Shown here: positions 1 to 5,042 of the stretch, piece after piece | Layout: each line of letters starts with the position of its first letter | Position numbering within the stretch: the first letter of the stretch is position 1 | Assembly: GCA_028696495.1 (NCBI GenBank) | Contig: JAQVGY010000066.1 | Location: 1-5,042, forward strand | Reading direction: 5' to 3' | Source of the DNA: Atribacterota bacterium | GTDB taxonomy: Bacteria > Atribacterota > Phoenicimicrobiia > Phoenicimicrobiales > Stramentimicrobiaceae | DNA: 5,042 nt | Notes under the pieces: model-generated | What the model saw: the letters and a program-made list of their open reading frames with translations, nothing else | Databases searched by the model: none | Told to the model about the DNA's origin: nothing | Program-made: the position numbers and the translations under genes

Positions 1-504
1 TGTGGCAATGGTTTTTCATTTCCTATAAATACAAAGAGAATTGCTCTGGTCGCACGAGGAATAGGAATAGCCACTCTGCTTCCTTTAGCCCTGGAAGCTA
101 AAAAGAGGGGAATAGAAATTTATAGTTTCCTTTCTGCCCGAGAAAAAACATTATTATTGGGTAAAGATAATCTGGAACCCCTCTCTTCTCACATTTTTTA
201 TACCACAGATGATGATTGGAAAGGAACAGATGGGAAGGTAACTTTTCTTTTAGAAGAATTACTTAAAGGCAATACTGTAGATTTTCAAGCAGTGTATGTT
301 TGTGGTTCGAAGAGGTTGGCGAGACATATCAAAGAATTACAGAAAGAATACCGCTTTGCAGCCTATGTCAGTCTGGAAGAGCGAATGGGGTGCGGTATAG
401 GCGCCTGTAAAGGTTGTGTAATCAATACTATTCATGGTTACCGAAGAGTTTGTAAAGAAGGACCGGTTTTTTCTCTGGAAGAGGTAATTTTAAATGAAGG
501 ATAA
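1..504 (+). CDS. pyrK: Dihydroorotate dehydrogenase electron-transfer subunit, PyrK-like (5' end cut off)
   Basis: The frame is open from base 1 to TAA at 502-504, giving 167 codons. The family is usually about 250-270 residues, so roughly the first 90, including most of the FAD-binding barrel, lie outside the window. Visible parts in order: GNGF at residues 2-5, the usual junction between the FAD and NAD domains; a nucleotide-binding turn ARGIGIATLLPLA at 18-30; and a C-terminal [2Fe-2S] domain, ERMGCGIGACKGCV then RVCKEGPVF. Its four cysteines (131, 136, 139, 151) have the C-x4-C-x2-C-x11-C spacing of PyrK. In this family the protein passes electrons from the FMN of PyrD through the cluster and FAD to NAD+ in the cytoplasm. 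The neighbouring pyrD supports the call. Oddity: the turn reads Ala-Arg-Gly where Gly-Gly-Gly is usual. The TTG at 157 is internal, since homology runs upstream of it. A related oxidoreductase subunit with another partner substrate is possible. Confidence 0.88.
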   Translation, partial: CGNGFSFPINTKRIALVARGIGIATLLPLALEAKKRGIEIYSFLSAREKTLLLGKDNLEPLSSHIFYTTDDDWKGTDGKVTFLLEELLKGNTVDFQAVYVCGSKRLARHIKELQKEYRFAAYVSLEERMGCGIGACKGCVINTIHGYRRVCKEGPVFSLEEVILNEG

Positions 505-1408
505 GATTAATTTATCAATTAATTTAGGTTCTCTGCACTTATTGAATCCAGTTATGCCTGCCTCAGGCACTTTTGATATCAGGGATACCCTGCTCAACAA
601 AGAACAGTTAAACTCTTTAGGCGCCATTATTACCAAAAGTATTGCTTCACACAAAAGAATGGGTAACCCCGGTCCCCGTATCTGGGAAACAGAAGGAGGA
701 ATGCTCAATGCAGTAGGGATCCCTGCCGAAGGATTTAAATATTTTAAAGAGGAAATACTGCCTTTATTAGAAGATTTTCAGGTACCCATTATTGTAAGCA
801 TGGTAGGAGATTCCATTGCTGACTTTTGCCAACTGGCAAAAAAATTGGATAGTTTTAAGAAGATCTCAGCTTTAGAGTTGAACCTATCCTGCCCCAATCT
901 AAATGATGGATTGTATTTTGGAATAAATAAAGATGTGTTAGGAGACTTAATATACCAACTTAAAAAAAATACTGAGAAGGTGGTGATGGCAAAATTATCT
1001 CCCAATGTTACTGATATTACCGAAATGGCTTTAACAGCTGAAGAGGCAGGCGCAGATATTGTCATTATCGCTAATACTTTCCTGGGTATGGCTATAGATA
1101 TTGAAAAACAGATACCAAGGCTGGGAAATAAAGCAGGAGGATTATCCGGTCCGGGTATCAGGCCGATTATTGTACGGATGATCTGGGAAGTTACCCAGAG
1201 GGTGAAAATACCGGTTATTGGAGTAGGAGGTGTTACCTGTACCAGAGATGCCCTGGAAATGTTATTAGCAGGAGCAAGTGCGGTACAGATAGGAAGTGCT
1301 AATTTTAGTAATCCTTATGTAATGCTGAATGTTATTAAAGGGATTGAAGAATATCTCAGAAGAAAAAAATACAAATCAATAAGAGATATTATCGGATTGG
1401 TAAAGTAA
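494..1408 (+). CDS. pyrD: Dihydroorotate dehydrogenase, class 1B catalytic subunit (PyrD-like)
   Basis: The product has 304 residues, normal for class 1B enzymes, which oxidise dihydroorotate to orotate in pyrimidine synthesis using FMN and a PyrK partner. It is a TIM-barrel flavoprotein. Visible motifs: PASGTF at 22-27; Lys48 in the ITKS strand; GNPGPR at 57-62; NLSCPN at 130-135 with Cys133 as the class 1 catalytic base; AKLSPNVTD at 166-174 with FMN-contacting Lys167; NT at 194-195; GGLSGPG at 215-221; and the phosphate-binding GVGGV (243-247) and IGSANF (266-271). The ATG at 494 overlaps the pyrK end by 11 bases and has a GGAAGAGGT ribosome site at 477-485, so the pair is probably translationally coupled. 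Oddity: the substrate-side loop at 72-80 reads NAVGIPAEG instead of the usual NAIGLQNPG, losing an Asn normally kept in G-[LF]-x-N. The family is certain; dihydroorotate as the substrate is very likely but not proven. Confidence 0.9.
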   Translation: MKDKINLSINLGSLHLLNPVMPASGTFDIRDTLLNKEQLNSLGAIITKSIASHKRMGNPGPRIWETEGGMLNAVGIPAEGFKYFKEEILPLLEDFQVPIIVSMVGDSIADFCQLAKKLDSFKKISALELNLSCPNLNDGLYFGINKDVLGDLIYQLKKNTEKVVMAKLSPNVTDITEMALTAEEAGADIVIIANTFLGMAIDIEKQIPRLGNKAGGLSGPGIRPIIVRMIWEVTQRVKIPVIGVGGVTCTRDALEMLLAGASAVQIGSANFSNPYVMLNVIKGIEEYLRRKKYKSIRDIIGLVK

Positions 1409-1443
1409 ATTATATTTACAGATACTGTTAAAATCGAAAATTC

Positions 1444-1450
1444 AAGGAGG
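1444..1450 (+). promoter_or_regulatory. Ribosome binding site of livH
   Basis: AAGGAGG lies 6 bases before the ATG at 1457, a near-ideal Shine-Dalgarno site that fixes the start of livH. It sits in the 48-base gap after pyrD (1409-1456). That gap has no hairpin terminator that I can see, so read-through from pyrKD into the transporter genes is plausible. Confidence 0.85.
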
Positions 1451-1456
1451 AATTAT

Positions 1457-2320
1457 ATGGGGCTACAGATGTTCGTCAATGCTCTTCTTTTAGGAGGGTT
1501 ATATGCATTGATGGGTATAGGATTCTCCTTACAATGGGGAATAAGTGGTATTATTAATCTATCCTATGGTGCTATGGTATTACTGGGGTCTTACCTCTCT
1601 TTAATCATCTTTAATATGTTCCATATTGATCCCTTTATCAGCATGCTTTTTACCGGGGCATTATTATTTTTATTAGGTGCCTTCATATATCGTTTTGCAC
1701 TTCAGCCACTTCTCAAAGGTGGAATCGTCTTTACTCTCATTGTTACTTTTGCCATCAGATTAATAGTGGAAAATATAATACTCCTGGTCTGGTCTGCTGA
1801 TTACCGTACTATCAGGGTAAGTTATGCCGGCAGTAATTTCCAATTTTTAGGTGCCTTTTTCCCTCTAACTAAATTTCTAACTTTCCTTGTAGCGGGTGTG
1901 ATTATTTATCTTACCTATCAGTTTATGACCAATACCAAAATAGGAAAGGGGATACAGGCTGTTGCCTTAGACAAAGAGGGTGCCATGGCAGTAGGTGTTG
2001 ATGACCAGAAAATGTATTTGATAAATTTTGCTCTTGGAACTGCCCTGGGAGGAGTAACTGGAACCTTGTGGGCTACCATTTATAGTTTCTCTCCTCATGT
2101 TATGGATGTAATAATTGGCAGGGTCTTTATTATTGCCATTTTAGGAGGATTGGGAAATATCTGGGGAGCGGCAGCAGGAGGAATATTGTTAGCTTTTGTG
2201 GAAACATCAGGAGCAATCTTTGTGGGCTCTCACTGGCAGGAAGCTATTGGTCTGGTCATTATGGTCCTGGTATTACTGCTCAGACCACATGGATTAATTG
2301 GAAAGAAATTCTTTGGTTAG
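1457..2320 (+). CDS. livH: Branched-chain amino acid ABC transporter permease, LivH type
   Basis: The product is a 287-residue, strongly hydrophobic membrane protein, the usual length for LivH. About eight membrane segments can be drawn, near residues 5-27, 34-53, 58-80, 90-112, 132-153, 183-205, 219-240 and 262-276. Family hallmarks are the N-terminal LLLGGLYALMGIGFSL, the GIINLSYGAMVLLGSY segment (usually NLAHGxxxMLGAY), and a cytoplasmic coupling loop at about 163-181 (GIQAVALDKEGAMAVGV) of the RAVAxDxExAxxxGI type. ILGGLGNIWGAAAGG at about 228-242 and a terminal LLRPHGLIG are also typical. With LivM it should form the channel, energised by LivG and LivF. The gene begins a run of four transporter genes and is followed by livM after 45 bases containing only a ribosome site. 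The family is clear, but the substrate cannot be read from the permease. Relatives carry leucine, isoleucine and valine, other amino acids, urea or aromatic acids. Confidence 0.92.
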   Translation: MGLQMFVNALLLGGLYALMGIGFSLQWGISGIINLSYGAMVLLGSYLSLIIFNMFHIDPFISMLFTGALLFLLGAFIYRFALQPLLKGGIVFTLIVTFAIRLIVENIILLVWSADYRTIRVSYAGSNFQFLGAFFPLTKFLTFLVAGVIIYLTYQFMTNTKIGKGIQAVALDKEGAMAVGVDDQKMYLINFALGTALGGVTGTLWATIYSFSPHVMDVIIGRVFIIAILGGLGNIWGAAAGGILLAFVETSGAIFVGSHWQEAIGLVIMVLVLLLRPHGLIGKKFFG

Positions 2321-2345
2321 CCATCATTATAGATGTTATTAATTT

Positions 2346-2357
2346 AGGAAGGAAGTG
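2346..2357 (+). promoter_or_regulatory. Ribosome binding site deciding the GTG start of livM
   Basis: A purine-rich AGGAAGGAAGTG stretch precedes the GTG at 2366, with its GGAAGTG part 8 bases away. There is no in-frame ATG, GTG or TTG between this site and 2366. The next in-frame ATG lies far inside the first membrane segments, so GTG is the supported start. Confidence 0.65.
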
Positions 2358-2365
2358 AAAATCAA

Positions 2366-3349
2366 GTGGTAACACAAGATGATAATAAATTTAATAAGAA
2401 TATAATCCTGATTATCGCTGCAGTCATAATCTTTATTTTTTTGCCCAATTTTATTTCCGGATACTACATCCGTATCTTTACTGCAATTTTTATGTATGCC
2501 ACTATTTCCCAGTGTATAAATTTGATGTCTGGATATATGGGTTACCTGCCTTTTGGTCATGTTATGTTTTTTGGCATAGGGGCTTATATGAGTGCTATAT
2601 TGATGAAGCTGGGCTTACCTGTTTTTATAGCAATACCGATGGCTTGCTTATCGGCAATTATAGTTAGTATCATTTTAGGATTTCCAGTACTTAGATTGAG
2701 GGGGCATTATTTTGCCATTGCCACCATTGGTATGAATGGGGCAATAATGACAGTTGTCCAAAACGCAACTGAAATAACCGGAGGAGCGAGAGGAACAACT
2801 TTTCCAATTATCATGGCTTCACCAGATGTTGTTTATAGATATTTTTATCTGGCAATGCTTTCCTTAATGGTTATTACTTCACTGGTTATGCATGTTGTTG
2901 TGAATTCAAAATTTGGTTATGGAATAAGAAGCATTAAAGCTAACGAAGACGCAGCTAATTCTATGGGAATAAATACCACTTTTACCAAAGTCACTACCTG
3001 GGCTATAGCTGCCCTGTTTACCAGTATTGCCGGTGGAATATATGGTTACTGGATGTCCTTTATAGCCCCTGATGAAGTATTTGACCTGATGTTTATAACT
3101 AATTCTATAATAATGATGCTCATAGGTGGTGCAGGAACTATATTAGGTCCTATTTTTGGAGCTTTCATTGTTGAAACAGTATCGGAAGTAGCCTGGAGCG
3201 GTTTTATGCAATACCATCTGGCAGCATTAGGTATTGCCACTATAGTAATAGTATTTTTTGTTCCCAGAGGTGTTATCGGAACTATTACCGATAAAATCAG
3301 GAATAGAAGAATTGAATTAAGTAAAAAAGCGGAGGTGACCAATGGCTGA
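2366..3349 (+). CDS. livM: Branched-chain amino acid ABC transporter permease, LivM type
   Basis: This is a 327-residue membrane protein of typical LivM length, starting with GTG. Motifs in order: INLMSGYMGYLPFGHVMFFGIGAY across about 51-74 (family form NLLxGYxGxLSxGHxxFFGIGAY); FPVLRLRGHYFAIATIG at 106-122, very characteristic of LivM; TGGARG at 138-143; the coupling loop YGIRSIKANEDAANSMGIN at 185-203; and MLIGGAGTILGPIFGA at 251-266. It ends with a basic cytoplasmic tail. Hydrophobic stretches lie near 12-30, 33-55, 62-80, 84-105, 159-180, 210-233, 242-275 and 283-300. It should pair with LivH to form the membrane channel. Its last 8 bases overlap the start of livG, which argues for coupled translation of permease and ATPase. 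I see no truncation or missing motif. Confidence 0.92.
   Translation: MVTQDDNKFNKNIILIIAAVIIFIFLPNFISGYYIRIFTAIFMYATISQCINLMSGYMGYLPFGHVMFFGIGAYMSAILMKLGLPVFIAIPMACLSAIIVSIILGFPVLRLRGHYFAIATIGMNGAIMTVVQNATEITGGARGTTFPIIMASPDVVYRYFYLAMLSLMVITSLVMHVVVNSKFGYGIRSIKANEDAANSMGINTTFTKVTTWAIAALFTSIAGGIYGYWMSFIAPDEVFDLMFITNSIIMMLIGGAGTILGPIFGAFIVETVSEVAWSGFMQYHLAALGIATIVIVFFVPRGVIGTITDKIRNRRIELSKKAEVTNG
3331..3338 (+). promoter_or_regulatory. Ribosome binding site of livG inside the livM coding end
   Basis: GGAGGTGA lies within the last codons of livM and just before the ATG at 3342. It is strongly complementary to the 16S rRNA 3' end and supports that start over any internal one. Ribosomes finishing livM at 3349 would stop on top of this site, consistent with coupling. 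Confidence 0.8.
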
Positions 3350-4106
3350 TAATGATATCATTTTAGATGTCAGGTCAATAAGCAAGCATTTCGGTGCCTT
3401 AAAAGCGGTAGATAAAGTCAGCTTTCAGGCAAGAAAGGGAGAAATTGTCGGTTTAATTGGTCCTAATGGTGCAGGGAAGACAACAATTACCAACCTGGTT
3501 ACTGGTGAATTGAGGAAAACAGAGGGAGAAGTCTATTTTAAAGGTATCAATGTAAGCAGGATGCAGCCTTTTCAGATTGCCCGTATTGGTCTAACCAGAA
3601 CATACCAGGTAGTAAAACCATTACAGGGAATGACTGTTGAAGAAAACATCCTGGTCGGCTCCCTTTTTGGTCGTAGCGACAGACAGAATGATTTAAATCA
3701 CGCCAAAAAAACTGCCCATGAGATTATGGAATTAGTAGGATTGGATAAAAAGAAAGAATTTAAAGTGAGTGATGTTACTCTACCTGATTTAAAAAGAATG
3801 GAATTTGCCAGGGTTTTAGCTATGGACCCGGAGGTCATTTTCCTGGATGAGGTTATGGCCGGGCTAAATCCTTCTGAGGTTGAAGAATCAATGGAATTGG
3901 TTAAAAATATTAGAACAGAAAAACAATTAACCATCGTCTATATTGAGCATATAATGAAGGCTGTAATGGGAATCTCTGATAGAATAATTGTGCTACATCA
4001 TGGACAGAAAATTTGTGAAGGTTCACCAACGGAGGTATGTGACAACCCTGCTGTTATCGAAGCCTATCTGGGTAAAAAATATGCCAAGGAGGTTATTAAG
4101 AGCTGA
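3342..4106 (+). CDS. livG: Branched-chain amino acid ABC transporter ATP-binding protein, LivG type
   Basis: The product is a 254-residue cytoplasmic ATPase. Visible motifs: Walker A GPNGAGKTT at 40-48; Q-loop Gln89 in LTRTYQVVKPLQGMTVEEN; Walker B EVIFLDE at 164-170 with Asp169 and catalytic Glu170; D-loop AGLNP at 173-177; His203 in IEHIMKAVMGISDR; and the family end AYLG at 241-244. The last is followed by a 10-residue Lys-rich tail. The EHxMKxVMxISDR segment and the AGLNP loop separate LivG from LivF. Oddity: the ABC signature, where LSGGQ would be expected, reads TLPDLKR at 146-152, so the Ser and both Gly are gone. I recall a similar form in some LivG proteins, so this is probably a subfamily trait and not damage. 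Its last base is the first base of livF (TGATG). It should form a heterodimer with LivF on the LivH-LivM channel. Confidence 0.92.
   Translation: MADNDIILDVRSISKHFGALKAVDKVSFQARKGEIVGLIGPNGAGKTTITNLVTGELRKTEGEVYFKGINVSRMQPFQIARIGLTRTYQVVKPLQGMTVEENILVGSLFGRSDRQNDLNHAKKTAHEIMELVGLDKKKEFKVSDVTLPDLKRMEFARVLAMDPEVIFLDEVMAGLNPSEVEESMELVKNIRTEKQLTIVYIEHIMKAVMGISDRIIVLHHGQKICEGSPTEVCDNPAVIEAYLGKKYAKEVIKS
4086..4092 (+). promoter_or_regulatory. Ribosome binding site of livF, long spacing
   Basis: AAGGAGG inside the end of livG lies 13 bases before the ATG at 4106, longer than the other spacings here (6 to 10). No better in-frame start is nearer. The TGATG stop-start overlap probably lets terminating livG ribosomes reinitiate, making an ideal spacing less important. 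Confidence 0.6.
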
Positions 4107-4834
4107 TGGACAACAATTATTTATTAGAGATTAAAGATTTAAATTCAGGTTATGGGGCAATCCAGGTCTTATGGGATATAAATTTTGAATTAAAAAGCAA
4201 AGAAATTGTCTGTGTTATTGGTGCAAATGGAGCTGGTAAGAGTACCTTATTGAAATGTATTGTGGGGATGGTACCCCCTTTTAAAGGGGAAATAAAATAT
4301 TCTAACCAGAATATTACACATCTGCCTGCTCCGGAACGTATTAAGATGGGAATAGGCTTTGCACCCGAAGGACGTCATCTCTTTTTTGGTTTGACAGTTG
4401 AAGATAATCTACTGATGGGAGCTTTTCAACGTAAATATAGTAAAAATGAAATACAAGAAGACCTTGATTTTATCTATAACCTGTTTAAACCCTTAAGGGG
4501 ATATAGAAAAAAATTTGCTGGCAATCTATCTGGTGGAGAACAGCAGATGTGTGCTATCGGTCGTGCTCTTATGTCCAAACCCACACTTTTAATAATTGAT
4601 GAACTTTCACTGGGTCTGGCACCTGTTGTAGTAGATGATCTTGTTGAGACAATAGTTAAATTAAGGGAAGAACAGGATATCACTATACTTATAGTGGAAC
4701 AGGATGTTCAGGTAGCCTTAGATATAGCTGACCGCGGCTATGTATTAGAGAGTGGTTCTATTGTGATAGAGGATAGTTCGGATAAATTGGCCAAGAATAA
4801 ACATATAAAGTCTGCCTATCTTGGTATCGCTTAA
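4106..4834 (+). CDS. livF: Branched-chain amino acid ABC transporter ATP-binding protein, LivF type
   Basis: The product is a 242-residue cytoplasmic ATPase. Motifs: Walker A GANGAGKST at 39-47; APEGRHLFFGLTVEDNL at 86-102, with Glu88 in the Q-loop region; canonical signature LSGGEQQM at 141-148; Walker B LLIIDE at 161-166; SLGLAP at 168-173; VEQDVQVALDIADRGYVLESG at 197-217; and the terminal AYLG. The PEGR form and VEQ-ALxIADRGYVLExG are LivF hallmarks. The urea-transporter homologue UrtE, as I recall, has PQGR, which favours an amino-acid type system. The switch-loop His is replaced by Gln199, as is usual in LivF. It should pair with LivG, supplying the intact signature motif to LivG's ATP site. 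The gene ends inside an AT-rich inverted repeat, and the next gene starts 153 bases later. Confidence 0.92.
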   Translation: MDNNYLLEIKDLNSGYGAIQVLWDINFELKSKEIVCVIGANGAGKSTLLKCIVGMVPPFKGEIKYSNQNITHLPAPERIKMGIGFAPEGRHLFFGLTVEDNLLMGAFQRKYSKNEIQEDLDFIYNLFKPLRGYRKKFAGNLSGGEQQMCAIGRALMSKPTLLIIDELSLGLAPVVVDDLVETIVKLREEQDITILIVEQDVQVALDIADRGYVLESGSIVIEDSSDKLAKNKHIKSAYLGIA

Positions 4835-4856
4835 ATTATCTTTTAAAGATATTTAA
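4831..4856 (+). repeat. AT-rich inverted repeat (hairpin) over the livF stop
   Basis: The left arm at 4831-4843 and the right arm at 4845-4856 (AAAGATATTTAA) are complementary apart from one bulged T at 4837. They give about 11 pairs around a 3-base loop, with only one G-C pair. The livF TAA lies inside the left arm. No run of T follows, so this is not a standard intrinsic terminator. It could be a weak attenuation point, a processing site or a 3' end protecting structure between livF and the last gene, or AT-rich coincidence. Confidence 0.4.
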
Positions 4857-4880
4857 TACAACTTTATTGCTGAAAAGATG

Positions 4881-4913
4881 TGTTACTTAATATCAGGCAA
4901 TAATTTTGTAACA
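4881..4913. repeat. Spaced inverted repeat TGTTAC / GTAACA in the leader before the last gene
   Basis: TGTTAC (4881-4886) is exactly complementary to GTAACA (4908-4913), with 21 bases between. After two mismatches, a further three pairs (AAT with ATT) can form inside. The right arm touches the consensus Shine-Dalgarno sequence at 4913-4922. It could be a hairpin that controls access to that site or an operator-like site, but six-base arms in AT-rich DNA can arise by chance. Confidence 0.3.
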
Positions 4914-4922
4914 AGGAGGTGA
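4913..4922 (+). promoter_or_regulatory. Consensus Shine-Dalgarno sequence without an evident gene
   Basis: AAGGAGGTGA is a perfect 10-base match to the anti-Shine-Dalgarno complement and the best such site in the window. Yet no ATG, GTG or TTG lies at a usable distance. Only a CTG at 4924 follows closely; it would read 11 codons (LLKIFKFGCQG) to TAA at 4957. It may mark a leader peptide with an unusual start, a ribosome standby site for the gene at 4988, or the remains of a lost gene start. Confidence 0.45.
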
Positions 4923-4972
4923 ACTGTTAAAAATATTCAAATTTGGTTGTCAAGGGTAAATAAAAAATAAAT

Positions 4973-4977
4973 GGAGG
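4973..4977 (+). promoter_or_regulatory. Ribosome binding site of the last gene
   Basis: GGAGG followed by a run of A lies 10 bases before the ATG at 4988. It supports that start, which opens directly into a signal-peptide-like sequence. Confidence 0.75.
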
Positions 4978-4987
4978 AAAAACAATA

Positions 4988-5042
4988 ATGATTAAGAAAA
5001 TATCTGTAGTATTTTTAGTATGCGCATTTTTGTTAGCAGCGG
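4988..5042 (+). CDS. N-terminus of an exported protein, probably the LivK substrate-binding protein (3' end cut off)
   Basis: Only 18 codons are inside the window: MIKKISVVFLVCAFLLAA. This is a short positively charged N-region (Lys3, Lys4) followed by an unbroken hydrophobic core, as in a Sec signal peptide. A lipobox Cys may follow soon after LLAA, but it would lie beyond the window. The four preceding genes make a Liv-type importer that lacks its extracytoplasmic receptor, and such receptors are usually encoded beside the other components, so a periplasmic or lipid-anchored amino-acid-binding protein is the best guess. This rests on context and signal peptide alone, since no binding-protein domain is visible. 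The 153-base gap with its own leader would fit separate, higher expression, which receptors usually need. Confidence 0.65.
   Translation, partial: MIKKISVVFLVCAFLLAA

Noticed and set aside
157..504. A 115-codon ORF with a TTG start inside the first gene
   Set aside because: The same frame is open back to base 1 and holds the GNGF and ARGIG motifs of PyrK upstream of the TTG, so this is an internal codon of a longer, cut-off gene.
1397..1426. Possible promoter for livH: TTGGTA, 18 bases, GATACT
   Set aside because: Each box matches only 4 of 6 consensus bases and the -35 lies in the pyrD coding end. In AT-rich DNA this is expected by chance.
490..4683. Minus-strand open frames of 69-98 codons at 490-708, 778-1065, 2339-2560, 3046-3342, 3698-3934 and 4474-4683
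   Set aside because: All lie opposite well-supported conserved genes, show no recognisable motif and have no convincing ribosome sites, so they are shadows of the + strand genes.
3342..4834. Urea transporter ATPases (UrtD/UrtE) instead of LivG/LivF
   Set aside because: LivF carries PEGR rather than the PQGR I associate with UrtE, and LivG carries the EHxMKxVMxISDR and AGLNP features of LivG. No urease or urea-related gene is nearby.
4831..4856. Intrinsic (rho-independent) terminator after livF
   Set aside because: The stem has a single G-C pair and is not followed by a T run, so it is listed only as an inverted repeat.
4867..4893. Possible promoter for the last gene: TTGCTG, 15 bases, TAATAT
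   Set aside because: The spacer is shorter than the usual 16-18 bases and both boxes are imperfect. A promoter here is plausible biologically but not supported well enough to annotate.
4971..4988. Five-codon ORF (MEEKQ) whose TAA overlaps the ATG of the last gene
   Set aside because: It consists of the ribosome site and the A-rich spacer themselves and has no properly spaced ribosome site of its own, so it is almost surely coincidental.

Overview
The window looks like a stretch of a low-GC bacterial genome. It is AT-rich, uses many ATA, AGA and TTA codons, and has strong AAGGAGG-type ribosome binding sites and tightly packed co-directional genes. A two-subunit, PyrK-dependent (class 1B) dihydroorotate dehydrogenase suggests an anaerobic or Firmicutes-like lineage, possibly a deep-branching anaerobic candidate phylum. 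The sequence alone does not settle the taxon.

Layout, all on the + strand. Positions 1-1408 hold the 3' part of a pyrK-like electron-transfer subunit gene, overlapped by 11 bases by a complete pyrD-like catalytic subunit gene. After 48 bases comes a branched-chain amino acid (HAAT/Liv-type) ABC importer. It comprises permeases livH (1457-2320) and livM (2366-3349, GTG start) and ATPases livG (3342-4106) and livF (4106-4834). The livM/livG and livG/livF pairs overlap by 8 and 1 bases, as expected for translational coupling. A 153-base intergenic stretch (4835-4987) follows. It contains an AT-rich hairpin over the livF stop, a spaced inverted repeat and a perfect Shine-Dalgarno sequence that serves no obvious gene. 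Then comes the first 18 codons of a secreted or lipoprotein-type product, most likely the livK substrate-binding protein.

How the genes work together: LivH and LivM form the membrane channel, LivG and LivF form the ATPase dimer, and the cut-off last gene probably encodes the extracytoplasmic receptor. PyrK and PyrD would pass electrons from dihydroorotate through FMN, [2Fe-2S] and FAD to NAD+. Both subunits show departures from motifs I regard as typical of the family, so a biosynthetic role is likely but not certain.

Overall this is mostly ordinary core metabolism and transport. I see no mobile element, CRISPR array, RNA gene or defence system. The points worth a second look are the altered PyrD and PyrK motifs, the asymmetry of the predicted LivG/LivF ATP sites, and the leader region before the last gene.
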